A stretch of 20,959 nucleotides of DNA from Firmicutes bacterium UBA4882 (GTDB lineage: Bacteria > Bacillota > UBA4882), in assembly GCA_002399265.1 (NCBI GenBank), contig DHDG01000003.1, positions 46,749 to 67,707 on the forward strand, read 5' to 3'. Below, in pieces: positions 1 through 8,124 of this stretch; position 1 is the first letter of the stretch; every line of letters begins with the position of its first letter. A program made the translations under genes and the position numbers. The notes beneath the pieces are model-generated. The model saw only the letters and a program-made list of their open reading frames with translations, was not told where the DNA came from and searched no databases.

Positions 1-224
1 AGATCATAAAACTGCCTGGTGAGTTCTTCAGTTGCATTGGCGTCGCATCCGTAAAGATCTTGATCCACGACGGCAATGGTCTGAGCGACTCTCAGGAACA
101 TGTCCTCGGGCCGCTCGATCACCTTATACCCCTCACGCTTGAGATAACGCTTTTCCAAGATGGTCCTGGCATTATCAGTTAACTCAATTGCACGGAATGC
201 CTTGTTTTTTTGCGAACCCACCAT
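1..224 (-). CDS. nrdJ: Adenosylcobalamin-dependent (class II) ribonucleotide reductase, N-terminal fragment
   Basis: Reduces ribonucleotides to deoxyribonucleotides using a radical generated from coenzyme B12; cytosolic. Only the first 74 codons are in the window and the gene runs off the left edge. Translating back from the ATG at 224-222 gives an open frame starting MVGSQKNKAFRAIELTDNAR and containing LEKRYLKREG and RPEDMFLRVAQTIA. This matches the conserved opening of NrdJ proteins (leader, then a LEKRYL segment and a PEEMFRRVA-type segment). The catalytic barrel and cysteines lie outside the window. A GGGGG-type ribosome binding site lies about 6 bases before the ATG. It follows birA on the same strand after a 109-base gap. 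That gap holds a 7-bp stem with a 4-base loop (243-260) but no B12 riboswitch that I can recognise. Class I NrdA is less likely given the motif spacing. Confidence 0.82.
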   Translation of the reverse strand, partial: MVGSQKNKAFRAIELTDNARTILEKRYLKREGYKVIERPEDMFLRVAQTIAVVDQDLYGCDANATEELTRQFYD

Positions 225-333
225 TTTATACCCCCTGATCTCCGGTCGGTAAGCCGATCGTGCCTAAATGATTCCACTCCTGATTATTTTCTATGGGTTA
301 ACAGCTTTTCCTCTTCACGTTTTTACACATACC

Positions 334-1341
334 CTATGTCTGGGTCCGGAGGTGGGTAATATCGCCCGCCATGACTTCACGCGCCCGCCCGCCGGCACCG
401 ATTGCATCCGGAATAAAAATGACCGCCCCGCTATCGGCAACACCGCTAACAACGCCATATTCAGCAATACTGTTTGGAAAATCAATGCGCACTCTCTTTC
501 CGATGGTTGCGCATAAACTACGGTACTCATCCATTAGCGCGGCGCTGCCGGTGTCAATCAAAGTCTCCACTCTGGTCTCGATCTGGCTCAGGATCGCCGC
601 CAGCAGAAATGGACGATCAAATGGGCGTCGTGCCTCCAAAGCCAGACTTGTAGCTGTTTCCTGAAGCGCCGCCGGAAATTCGTCGCGCCGCTGACTCACA
701 TTCAGGCCAACCCCAACAATCACCGATTGCCCGTCCGATCCGGCTTCCAGCAAAATCCCGCATACTTTGCGGCCACAAATCATGACATCATTCGGCCATT
801 TCAGCACTGCAGGCAATCCAGCCACTTCGCGAATTACACGGCAGACCGCTACGGCTGTCAAGAAGGACAGCAACGCGGCTCCCGCTGGCGCGAACGGACT
901 AAGAATTACTGAAAACCATAAGCCGACACGCGGCAGTGATACCCAGTGCCGCAGCAACCTTCCGCGACCGGCAGTCTGCTTTTCAGCTACTATAACAGTC
1001 CCCCGGGGGACCTGCTGCGCGATGCATAACTTGGCCATCAGGTTGGTGGAATCAGCTTCGGCGTAGTAAAGCAAGTTATGACCCAGCCATTTAGTTGGCA
1101 ACTGCGCACCTATCTCAGCAGCACTGAGCAGCCTGCGCCCATCACGCGCCTGCCACTGGGCCAGGGCGGTATCAAAATAAACCGGCCATCCTTCAGCAGC
1201 CATTTCTGCCAGCAGCGCCGCTTGCTCCCCCGGGGCCGCCGGGGCCGCCGGGGCCGCCACCGGCCGGCCTGCCAAGGGATTGGCCAGCGCTTCGTAAATG
1301 GCCATTTTTGTCTTTTGCCGCTCACCAATGCTGATCTCCAT
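334..1341 (-). CDS. birA: Biotin--[acetyl-CoA-carboxylase] ligase with atypical N-terminus
   Basis: Activates biotin with ATP and attaches it to a lysine of biotin-dependent carboxylases; cytosolic. The catalytic domain is clear: DSTN (97-100), the GRGR biotinoyl-AMP loop (125-128), KWPNDV (181-186), GVGLNV (210-215) and a C-terminal SH3-like part from about 278. At 335 residues the length fits bifunctional (group II) ligases, which begin with a winged-helix repressor domain. Here residues 13-50 are not a recognisable helix-turn-helix: they contain a Pro/Ala run (about 28-37) encoded by a perfect 9-bp triplication. Residues 60-80 still resemble the wing-to-catalytic linker. It may therefore have lost operator binding; this is inference. 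The start chosen is ATG 1341 with GGGAG close upstream; ATG at codon 13 is an alternative. A promoter-like sequence lies at 1424-1452. folB is upstream and nrdJ downstream on the same strand. Confidence 0.93.
   Translation of the reverse strand: MEISIGERQKTKMAIYEALANPLAGRPVAAPAAPAAPGEQAALLAEMAAEGWPVYFDTALAQWQARDGRRLLSAAEIGAQLPTKWLGHNLLYYAEADSTNLMAKLCIAQQVPRGTVIVAEKQTAGRGRLLRHWVSLPRVGLWFSVILSPFAPAGAALLSFLTAVAVCRVIREVAGLPAVLKWPNDVMICGRKVCGILLEAGSDGQSVIVGVGLNVSQRRDEFPAALQETATSLALEARRPFDRPFLLAAILSQIETRVETLIDTGSAALMDEYRSLCATIGKRVRIDFPNSIAEYGVVSGVADSGAVIFIPDAIGAGGRAREVMAGDITHLRTQT
1232..1258. repeat. Three perfect 9-bp tandem units (GGGGCCGCC) inside birA
   Basis: Units lie at 1232-1240, 1241-1249 and 1250-1258 and are identical. 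Read on the minus strand they encode the Ala-Ala-Pro run near the N-terminus of the biotin ligase. The period is a multiple of three, so slippage would change protein length without a frameshift. Confidence 0.95.
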
Positions 1342-1423
1342 GGCTCCCAGTCCCCCAAAAATCTAGCAATAACGCCCACAGAAAATCCGGGGCGTTCTAC
1401 AGGTGCTTATGCGCTTATAGCTT

Positions 1424-1452
1424 ATAATAGAAGCCTCTTTGATGGCTGTCTC
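1424..1452 (-). promoter_or_regulatory. Candidate sigma-A promoter for birA
   Basis: On the minus strand GAGACA (1452-1447, 4 of 6 matches to TTGACA) is followed after exactly 17 bases by TATTAT (1429-1424, 5 of 6 matches to TATAAT). It lies just downstream of the folB stop and would start transcription near 1417, leaving a leader of about 75 bases before birA. The leader includes a 7-bp inverted repeat (AACGCCC/GGGCGTT). This is a sequence match only. Confidence 0.4.
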
Positions 1453-1480
1453 TTGGCGGCCAACATGGCCCAAATCGTGG

Positions 1481-1852
1481 CTATCTCCTTGGATGTTCCC
1501 GGTAAATCTCCACTTCAACGGAATCCAGCAAACCTCCGATCGGGGCCAAAGGCTTTCTGACCAGCACGCGTGCACCTTCTACATCAAAATGATCCAGAAT
1601 ACGGTTGATAATGGTCTGCGCGATCGATTCCAGCAGACAGAAATTGTTTTCCTCAATTACTTCCCGCACCAAAGCATAGACCTCAGCATAATTGGTCGAA
1701 AATTCAGGCTCGTCACTGCGGGCCGCTTTCTCAAGATTCATCCGCAGTTCGAGATCGACTTCCAACCTTTGTCCCAATTCCTTTTCCGCCCCAAACGGCC
1801 CGTGGTACCCGTAGAACGCCAGGTTGCGCAAACGCACGCAGTCTGATGTCAA
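1481..1852 (-). CDS. folB: Dihydroneopterin aldolase
   Basis: Converts 7,8-dihydroneopterin to 6-hydroxymethyl-7,8-dihydropterin and glycolaldehyde in folate synthesis; usually a cytosolic octamer. The frame stays open upstream to 1906. I chose the TTG at 1852-1850 because a GGGGAGGGGG ribosome binding site sits 8 bases before it, and the 123-residue product then has the normal length and opening for the family. From that start, FYGYHG is at 13-18, with Glu23 in the usual catalytic position, NYAEVY at 54-59, the pterin-binding LLES around Glu75 and the catalytic Lys100-Pro101. It lies 126 bases after ftsH and may be transcribed with it. No folP, folK or folE is in the window, so the rest of the folate pathway must be elsewhere. 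The ftsH-folB gap has only a short 6-bp stem (1942-1959) without a T-tract. Confidence 0.92.
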   Translation of the reverse strand: MTSDCVRLRNLAFYGYHGPFGAEKELGQRLEVDLELRMNLEKAARSDEPEFSTNYAEVYALVREVIEENNFCLLESIAQTIINRILDHFDVEGARVLVRKPLAPIGGLLDSVEVEIYREHPRR

Positions 1853-1978
1853 AATGCCTTCCCCCTCCCCGAATGCTACTGCTATGTTATACGTAGATCC
1901 GGGCAAAGGTGCAGGTCTACCACAGGCAATGACCGAACTTTCTCGCCATCGCCGGCGAGCGCTGGCAATAACCGTTCT

Positions 1979-3808
1979 CTATTGGGGATCAGCAGGCGCT
2001 GAATTAATTAACAGTGCGCCGTTCAGGATCGCCTTGAAGTCTTCGCTGCCAAGAACCTCTTTCTCCTTAAGCTGCTCCACAACCTGGTCAAGCTTATTAC
2101 GATGCTCGCTCAAAATCGATATCGCCCTGTCATAGCATGTATCCATTGTCTTACGCATTTCGCGATCGATCATGGCCGCCACTTCTTCGCTGTAATTTCT
2201 GGCCCGCGAAATATCCCTGCCCAGAAAGATCTGTTCATCATGCTGCTGACCAAAAGTCATATGACCGAGTTCATCGCTCATGCCATATTCGGTGATCATC
2301 TTTCGTACTAATTTGGTGGCGCGATCCAGATCGTTTTCAGCACCAGTACTGATCTCTTTCAGGGCTAATTCCTCAGCAGCCCTGCCGCCAAGCAGTGCCG
2401 CCACTTCATCCTGAATATCGCTACGCGTCATAAAGTGTTTCTCTTCTTCGGGGAGCGCAATCGTATAACCGGCTGCCATCCCGCGCGGCAGAATGGAAAC
2501 CTTGTGTACCGGGGTCTTTCCGAGATAATGATGCACCAGCGCATGCCCGGCTTCATGGTACGCGGTGATATTGCGTTCTTGCGGCAGGATGATTTTGCTC
2601 TTGCGTTGCGGACCGGCAATGACGCGCTCCACCGCTTCCTGCGTTTCATCCATGGTGATCTTCTTTTTATTCCTTCTGGCTGCCAGCAAAGCAGCTTCAT
2701 TTAATACATTAGCCAGATCAGCGCCAGTGAATCCAGGGGTGCCGCGGGCGATGACCCTTAAGTCGACGTCGTCACTCAGGATCTTACCTTTGGCATGAAC
2801 CTTGAGAATCGCTTCGCGTCCTTCCAGATCAGGGACATTCACAACAACCTGACGGTCAAAGCGTCCAGGCCGTAGCAAAGCCGGATCCAAAACGTCGGGA
2901 CGGTTAGTAGCCGCCAAAATCACAATACCGCTATTCAATTCGAACCCATCCATCTCAACAAGGAGCTGGTTGAGGGTCTGCTCACGCTCATCATGCCCGC
3001 CGCCTAATCCGGCACCGCGCTGACGGCCAACCGCATCTATTTCATCAATAAAGATGATGCAGGGGGCATTTTTCTTAGCCTGTTCGAACATGTCGCGGAC
3101 ACGGGCAGCCCCGATACCGACGAACATCTCTACAAAGTCGGAACCGCTGATGCTAAAGAACGGTACGCCCGCTTCGCCGGCGGCGGCCCTGGCCAGCAAG
3201 GTCTTACCTGTACCAGGTGCGCCTACCAGCAGAACGCCTTTAGGAATCTTCGCGCCAAGCTCCGTAAAGCGTTTCGGCTGCTTCAGAAATTCAACAACTT
3301 CCTGTAACTCTTCTTTGGCCTCATCCTCGCCAGCCACATCCTCAAAGGTAACCTTGGTCTTATCCTCAGAATGAAGCCTGGCCCGGCTTTTGCCAAAAGA
3401 CATCGCCCGGTTGTTGTTGCTCTGCATTTGATTAAAGAACACATACCACAAAACGCCGATCACAATCAGCGGTAACAGAATCGGCAACAATGACAAGAAG
3501 AACGAATTGCTCTCGGGCTTGATTTTCACTGTCACGCCCGCCTTGGACAATTCATCGGCCAAAGCGTTGATATCGTCGCGCGGGCCGTTGACCATGAAAC
3601 GGTCGCCTTCCTTGCGCGTACCCACTATTCGGCCGGTAGCCTGTTCAATCTCCACTTCAGTAATCTGCCCGTTGGCAACCTGCGTCCTGAACTCGCTGTA
3701 TGCCAGTTCAATCTGCCTCTGCGCATTCCCTGACAAAGTATTCACCAGAAAAATCGCGACAACTGCCAGTAAAAAATACATCATGATGTCACGGAGATAT
3801 TTCATCAA
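1979..3808 (-). CDS. ftsH: ATP-dependent zinc metalloprotease FtsH
   Basis: Membrane-anchored AAA+ protease that extracts and degrades membrane and short-lived cytosolic proteins; acts as a hexamer at the inner membrane. All parts are present in the 609 residues: a first membrane segment (about 8-26), an extracytoplasmic domain, a second membrane segment (about 103-125), Walker A GAPGTGKT (196-203), pore-loop region FVEM around 225-228, Walker B IIFIDE (251-256), a second region of homology with arginine fingers near 313-319, and the zinc site HEAGH (418-422) with the third ligand likely Asp493. A TTG at 3808 and an ATG at 3805 are adjacent; the ribosome binding site GGAGGG is 8 bases from the TTG and 11 from the ATG, so either may serve. 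A promoter and an SD-masking hairpin lie upstream. It follows tilS without the hpt gene found there in many Bacillota. Confidence 0.98.
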   Translation of the reverse strand: MMKYLRDIMMYFLLAVVAIFLVNTLSGNAQRQIELAYSEFRTQVANGQITEVEIEQATGRIVGTRKEGDRFMVNGPRDDINALADELSKAGVTVKIKPESNSFFLSLLPILLPLIVIGVLWYVFFNQMQSNNNRAMSFGKSRARLHSEDKTKVTFEDVAGEDEAKEELQEVVEFLKQPKRFTELGAKIPKGVLLVGAPGTGKTLLARAAAGEAGVPFFSISGSDFVEMFVGIGAARVRDMFEQAKKNAPCIIFIDEIDAVGRQRGAGLGGGHDEREQTLNQLLVEMDGFELNSGIVILAATNRPDVLDPALLRPGRFDRQVVVNVPDLEGREAILKVHAKGKILSDDVDLRVIARGTPGFTGADLANVLNEAALLAARRNKKKITMDETQEAVERVIAGPQRKSKIILPQERNITAYHEAGHALVHHYLGKTPVHKVSILPRGMAAGYTIALPEEEKHFMTRSDIQDEVAALLGGRAAEELALKEISTGAENDLDRATKLVRKMITEYGMSDELGHMTFGQQHDEQIFLGRDISRARNYSEEVAAMIDREMRKTMDTCYDRAISILSEHRNKLDQVVEQLKEKEVLGSEDFKAILNGALLINSAPADPQ

Positions 3809-3813
3809 ACAAA

Positions 3814-3833
3814 AAACCCTCCTCTCGAGGTTT
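3814..3833 (-). promoter_or_regulatory. Small hairpin covering the ftsH ribosome binding site
   Basis: On the minus strand AAACCTC (3833-3827), loop GAGAG (3826-3822) and GAGGGTTT (3821-3814) can pair over 7 bp with one bulged G. The 3' arm contains most of the GGAGGG ribosome binding site of ftsH. Folding would hide the site, as in a translation-control or thermometer-type element. The stem is short and its stability is not computed here. Confidence 0.35.
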
Positions 3834-3851
3834 GAGCAAATTGACCAATCT

Positions 3852-3879
3852 ATTATATCACATACCGGCTGTTTGCGAA
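3852..3879 (-). promoter_or_regulatory. Candidate promoter for ftsH
   Basis: The minus strand has a perfect TATAAT (3857-3852) preceded by TGA, giving an extended -10. TTCGCA (3879-3874, 4 of 6 matches to TTGACA) lies 16 bases upstream. Transcription would start near 3845, about 40 bases before the start codon. This would let ftsH be expressed independently of tilS and spoIIE. Confidence 0.55.
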
Positions 3880-3935
3880 TAGCGACTTTAATTCTCGGCG
3901 ATCGAATGCCACTTTGTTGCTCCGCGATCAGCTGC

Positions 3936-5414
3936 TTATTGCTCCGCGATATTGATCACCAGCGCCCGATGCGATGTCTCTTGAAGACTTGCTGCTGCGC
4001 TCGGCCGATAGCCGACGATCCATAGAATGCCGCTCTCATCTGCCACTACTGGAATAGAACTGCGTTCACAAGCGCCAACCCCTTCTTTTGCCAAAAACTC
4101 CGCTACTCTCACCGGACTACGCCGGCCGAATGGAGTAAATGTCTCCTGCTCCTGCCAGTCACGCAAGACAATTTCCCGGCCGATCCGGTCCAAATCAAAA
4201 CAAGCCGCAGTGCGCGGGATCGATTTCAATTCAGTCAAATCGCCCCGCCATGGCCTAACAGTACAATTGATCACCAGCTGGTAATCGGAGGCCTGCACCG
4301 TCCCGTTATAGGGCAATGGTATCAATGGTCGCGGCCCATGCGGTGCCTGTAGCCCAGGCGGTACTTGCGACCCCTGCACCGCCTGCGCTGACTGTGACCC
4401 CTGCACCGCCTGCACCCGGTTTTGGAGAAAACGCTCTCCGGATAAGGCTAGTTTACCGCCGATAATATGCGCGGTCAGCCCGCCGCCCATTTCCAAAGTC
4501 ACCCCTCCGCCGCCTTTGCCTAAAGACTGGCGCAGCGTCTGGCGCAGCGCTTCAATTCTTTCAAATGAAGGCACGCTTTCGTCCATTACTAAGCGCGCAG
4601 CGATACGCAGCATTTCGCGCTGCAATGCCTCCGGGGACTGCAGAAAAGACTCATTGGATATAACGACTAGACCCTCTGAAAGTTCCGCAATGCTCCGCAA
4701 GATCTTTGTCGCTTCATCATTGATATATTCTTCTGCGGACTGCGCAATCGCTGCCAGTCGCAATAATGCTTCTCTAACATTGGGATTGTATTCCTTTTCA
4801 AGCAGCGGCAGCAACTCCAGGCGAATGCGGTTGCGGCGAAAAGCGACAGAGGAATTGCTGGCGTCCTCCACCCAGTGCAGCTTTTCCTGGCTGGCGTACC
4901 CCTCAATTTCCTGACGGGTAACGCTGAGCAGTGGACGACAGACTCCGTCTTTTCTCAGGTATTCCATCCCGCCAATACCCTGCAGTCCGGTACCACGCAA
5001 TAGATGCAGCAATACCGTTTCTGCCTGATCATCTGCATGATGCGCCACCGCTATCCGGCCAGCGTTGGTATAGGCAGCCACTTCCGCCAGAAACCCGTAC
5101 CTTTCCCGGCGAGCTGCCTCCTCCACACCCATTGCATTGCGTTCCGCAGCATTGCCTAGTTCTACGCGCCGGTGGTGAAACGGGAGGTGGTATTGCGCTG
5201 CCAAATCCCTGACAAAATCCGCTTCTTGAGCTGATTCCGAACGCAAACCGTGGTCCAGATGCGCCACCTGGATCTCAAGATGATACTCCTGTAACTGCAA
5301 AAGGGCGTGCAATAGCACAACCGAGTCAACTCCGCCTGAAATTCCTGCGACGACCCGATCTCCAATCTCAAACAAGCTATGTTCTGCCACTGCCTGACGC
5401 ACTTTGGCTAACAC
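3936..5414 (-). CDS. tilS: tRNA(Ile)-lysidine synthase
   Basis: Attaches lysine to C34 of the CAU-anticodon tRNA-Ile so that it reads AUA codons; essential and cytosolic. The start is GTG 5414, with GGGGGG 6-7 bases upstream. A longer frame reaching 5531 would run through a palindromic repeat and is not credible. From this start (492 residues) the PP-loop SGGVDS is at 26-31, HHADDQAET at 125-133, and the EDASN...RNRIR segment at about 183-198. A central all-alpha part follows, and the C-terminal TilS domain begins around 410 with FTPFG at 426-430. Between them, residues about 332-352 form an unusual Gln/Val/Gly/Ser-rich linker built from a 9-residue repeat (VQAVQGSQ, then AQAVQGSQ), encoded by a 27-bp tandem duplication. 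The gene follows spoIIE by 151 bases. That gap is largely occupied by the hairpin repeat. Confidence 0.95.
   Translation of the reverse strand: MLAKVRQAVAEHSLFEIGDRVVAGISGGVDSVVLLHALLQLQEYHLEIQVAHLDHGLRSESAQEADFVRDLAAQYHLPFHHRRVELGNAAERNAMGVEEAARRERYGFLAEVAAYTNAGRIAVAHHADDQAETVLLHLLRGTGLQGIGGMEYLRKDGVCRPLLSVTRQEIEGYASQEKLHWVEDASNSSVAFRRNRIRLELLPLLEKEYNPNVREALLRLAAIAQSAEEYINDEATKILRSIAELSEGLVVISNESFLQSPEALQREMLRIAARLVMDESVPSFERIEALRQTLRQSLGKGGGGVTLEMGGGLTAHIIGGKLALSGERFLQNRVQAVQGSQSAQAVQGSQVPPGLQAPHGPRPLIPLPYNGTVQASDYQLVINCTVRPWRGDLTELKSIPRTAACFDLDRIGREIVLRDWQEQETFTPFGRRSPVRVAEFLAKEGVGACERSSIPVVADESGILWIVGYRPSAAASLQETSHRALVINIAEQ
4369..4413. repeat. 27-bp-period tandem duplication inside tilS
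   Basis: The 18-base string GACCCCTGCACCGCCTGC occurs at 4369-4386 and again unchanged at 4396-4413, a period of 27 bases or nine codons. A weaker related stretch lies just before it (about 4340-4368). It encodes the QAVQGSQ repeats in the interdomain linker of TilS and keeps the frame. Confidence 0.9.
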
Positions 5415-5480
5415 TGTCGATCCCCCCCGACTGACTGACAATTCGCCAATAATGCTATATTTCCCTTGCAGCGCCAAAAA

Positions 5481-5552
5481 ACACAGGGGGACGGTTCTGC
5501 TGTGCTGTTTGATCTCCCATAAAAACAGCACAGCAGAACCGTCCCCTCGTGT
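5481..5552. repeat. Palindromic hairpin repeat, copy A (GGGGACGGTTCT family)
   Basis: A 30-base left arm (5481-5510) pairs with 5523-5552 at 28 of 30 positions around a 12-base loop. The arm begins ACACAGGGGGACGGTTCT and goes on GCTGTGCTGTTT. It fills most of the spoIIE-tilS gap, ending 13 bases from the spoIIE stop codon and 66 bases before the tilS start. Copy B at 16248-16323 shares the core ACAGGGGGACGGTTCT followed by one variable base and CTGTG. Within each arm CACAG and CTGTG can also pair with each other. It looks like a REP/BIME-type dispersed repeat. There is no T-tract, so it is not a standard terminator. Confidence 0.85.
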
Positions 5553-5565
5553 CTCCGCGTCTCTC

Positions 5566-8076
5566 TCAGTCCTCTGCGCGCACGATTTGCGCCACCAAGA
5601 CGGTCAGGTCATCCACGGATTTGCCGCCCGCATTTTGGATGGCATGTTCCAGCAGATAATCCGCCAATGATTGGACCCCTAACACATCCATATTCGCCAG
5701 AATGGATGCCACCCAATCAAAAGCGTGATCGCCGGTATCCGGCAATTCCAAACTGTCAATAATTCCATCGGTAATCATCACCAGCAGATCACCTTCCTGA
5801 AGCGCTCTGGTCGTGGCATCAATTTCAATATGTTCTAAAATGCCGGCTGGCAGTGAATTTGAACGCAGCGCAGTCACTTCCCGACCACGCTTGATGTAGG
5901 ACGGGGCCGCTCCAATCTTGAGGAAATCAGCTTCACAGCTAAACAGATCAATGGCGACCATGTCGACTGTTGAAAATGTCTCTTCCGGCGGATGCCGTAG
6001 CAGCAGAACGCTGTTCACCATTTGAAGCGCAAAATCACGATCGATGCCGGAAGACAAAAGCTGCTCCAGAATCGACACGGTCGTCTGGCTTTCCAGGGCT
6101 GCCCGTGGTCCGGTGCCAACGCCGTCACTAAGCAGTAAAATGTGCCGTCCATCTTTCAGCACAAAGGATCGGAAGGTATCACCGCAAAACAGGCTGCCCT
6201 CCTTGGGCGTCTGTCTGGCCGCCCAGGTCACTGTATACGCCCGGCGAAGGCAATAGGTACTTGTACAATGCAAACGGCCTTGCGGCGGGCAATCCCTATT
6301 CCAAACTGATACTCCCTGCCCAATCAGGTTCGCTAAGAATGGTGCTACCACCCGCTGGCATTCCCCATACCCGCCGCATCCTCTTTTCTCAATCGCGATC
6401 TCCATCTGCCTGGAGGGGTTTCCTGTAACGGAAACTTCGACAGGGTGCAATTTAACCCGACTTAACGCTTCATAAATCATCAGCTGCAAATCTTCATTAT
6501 TTTGCACTTCGACCTTCAACTGTCCCGCCAGCCCAGCCATAATTCCGGATACGCCTTTCAACTGGTAAGATACCAGCTCTTTGCTGTCATTAAGTCGGTT
6601 ACGCCAATACCTGTCAATCTGCCCGACTTCGCTTAAGTAGTTGATCGAAGTCACCAACTGATAGCTTTGAATACAGGATTGGGCCAGCTTGCCAGGCAGA
6701 TCCGCAGTGGTGACTCCGCCTTTCATTTCTGCCAGGGTAATCAAATCCAGAAACTCCCGATAGGTCTGATAGAACAATTCCGTCCAACAGTGCTTGTAAG
6801 ACTGACAGTTGGCGCAACAACTCGCGATCGCCTTCTCAAGCCACTGATAAACATCCTGGCCGGCATTCTCATCCTGGGCAGGCGAAACTTCTTCAAAAGT
6901 GTGCGCCAGTTTCTCGAAAATCCCGGCTAATTCCCTCAGTCGATCAGAAGCCAAGTCTCTGATTTTCCCGGGTGAGCATTCCTGTCTGTCATTGCCTCGA
7001 CCGCTTCCTGATAAGAGATGCCGTATGTAGCTGAACCATTGCGCCGGCACCAGCAGGAACAGGACCGTCGCCGGAAACATTACTACCAGTGCCACGCGCC
7101 ATAAAGCAGCCTCGTTAATCAATGGATATGACAGGATTATCCCCAGACAAAAGCCGAGCGCTGACCATTCTTTGTTTTTTCTGCCCGCGACTCCCGCCAA
7201 TAATCCGGCCGTCACAAAAATCTCAGCAGATAGCGTCGGGTTCCATGAGCCGACATGGGACATCAAGGCCGCGACGGCAGCAATAGCAACGGCAGCGCCC
7301 GCACCTCCAATAACGGTCGCTGTCAGAATCAGGAAGGATACCAACAAATAGATCAACGGGTACCCGGCAATCAGGATCCCGCTACCTCCGCCGAGGGCCA
7401 TCACAGCAGTAAAAACGGCATAACCTGCGTAATCCGGCCGTTCATTCCGCTCCTGTCCCAGCCGGTTTTCCAGCCCAAGACGCATAGACGGCGCGAAGAT
7501 TTGCAGCGCGCTGGCGAAAATGACCGCCAGACACGGTAGCAGGATGCTTCCCAGCCCAATCATGATCAGTTCCAGGATCGTCCGCTCGCCGCCGCTACTG
7601 CCGCCGGCACCAATGCCACCGCTGCTATAGCTGCCAGAGAGGATTTGATAGCCCACCATCACAACGGCGTTAATCAGTCCCAGCCGCACTGCCGCCCAGA
7701 GCCGCGTCTTTTCGCGCCGCCGCGGCCTACCCACCAATGAGATCATGATCGCCAAGGCGAGCTGCGGCCAGAAACCCTCCTGCGGCAACACCGTATACAT
7801 GCCAAACAACGTAAAAAGACCAGCCACAGCCCCTGCTCGGGGATTGCATCTTCCCCAGAGCAGCGCGGCATAATAGGCTGGTCCGATCATAATCTGTCCA
7901 TGTGCCAGGCTTGTCCGACCAATTAACAGCCCCAACAGGTACTGAAGCCAAATTCCGGATGTAAACAGTTCCCCCATCTGGCTGCCGAGGGATGCTTTCC
8001 GGGCTGGTGCCAATTTGGTCAGTTGCATTTTCTCCGGCACATTATCTGTGCATGCCACCGGTATCGGTTCGGACAT
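5566..8076 (-). CDS. spoIIE: Stage II sporulation protein E (PP2C-type phosphatase)
   Basis: Membrane protein of the asymmetric septum. It dephosphorylates SpoIIAA to activate sigma-F in the forespore and helps place the polar FtsZ ring. From ATG 8076 (836 residues; GGGAG 8 bases upstream) there is a multi-pass hydrophobic region at about 40-350, then a central regulatory region with the Cys cluster CCANCQSYKHCW (420-431). The PP2C phosphatase domain covers about 610-836, with the metal-binding SDGVGTG at 650-656, Asp705, ITDG around Asp770, and DD at 822-823. Length and order match Bacillus SpoIIE. A GTG at 8085 in the same frame has no spaced ribosome binding site. The upstream promoter candidate has the long spacer seen in Spo0A-activated promoters. 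This is the strongest evidence in the window that the organism forms endospores. Confidence 0.96.
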   Translation of the reverse strand: MSEPIPVACTDNVPEKMQLTKLAPARKASLGSQMGELFTSGIWLQYLLGLLIGRTSLAHGQIMIGPAYYAALLWGRCNPRAGAVAGLFTLFGMYTVLPQEGFWPQLALAIMISLVGRPRRREKTRLWAAVRLGLINAVVMVGYQILSGSYSSGGIGAGGSSGGERTILELIMIGLGSILLPCLAVIFASALQIFAPSMRLGLENRLGQERNERPDYAGYAVFTAVMALGGGSGILIAGYPLIYLLVSFLILTATVIGGAGAAVAIAAVAALMSHVGSWNPTLSAEIFVTAGLLAGVAGRKNKEWSALGFCLGIILSYPLINEAALWRVALVVMFPATVLFLLVPAQWFSYIRHLLSGSGRGNDRQECSPGKIRDLASDRLRELAGIFEKLAHTFEEVSPAQDENAGQDVYQWLEKAIASCCANCQSYKHCWTELFYQTYREFLDLITLAEMKGGVTTADLPGKLAQSCIQSYQLVTSINYLSEVGQIDRYWRNRLNDSKELVSYQLKGVSGIMAGLAGQLKVEVQNNEDLQLMIYEALSRVKLHPVEVSVTGNPSRQMEIAIEKRGCGGYGECQRVVAPFLANLIGQGVSVWNRDCPPQGRLHCTSTYCLRRAYTVTWAARQTPKEGSLFCGDTFRSFVLKDGRHILLLSDGVGTGPRAALESQTTVSILEQLLSSGIDRDFALQMVNSVLLLRHPPEETFSTVDMVAIDLFSCEADFLKIGAAPSYIKRGREVTALRSNSLPAGILEHIEIDATTRALQEGDLLVMITDGIIDSLELPDTGDHAFDWVASILANMDVLGVQSLADYLLEHAIQNAGGKSVDDLTVLVAQIVRAED

Positions 8077-8124
8077 AGTCCACACTCCCGAATCCCAGAT
8101 TTGGCGCTACAGCTCTTCAAAAAG

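Noticed and set aside
225..333. B12 riboswitch or NrdR box upstream of nrdJ
   Set aside because: The 109-base gap is too short for a cobalamin riboswitch, and no convincing NrdR box pair was seen.
1078..1560. 160-codon plus-strand frame across birA and the birA-folB gap
   Set aside because: It is antisense to birA, its product is rich in Arg/Pro from GC-rich repeats, and it has no ribosome binding site or family match.
5415..5531. N-terminal extension of tilS to an ATG at 5531
   Set aside because: The extension is read through the palindromic repeat and resembles no TilS. GTG 5414 has a well-placed ribosome binding site and gives the normal N-terminus.
5415..5565. Copy A hairpin as the rho-independent terminator of spoIIE
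   Set aside because: There is no T-tract after the stem on the minus strand, and the same element recurs upstream of an unrelated gene, so a dispersed repeat explains it better. Some effect on transcription remains possible.
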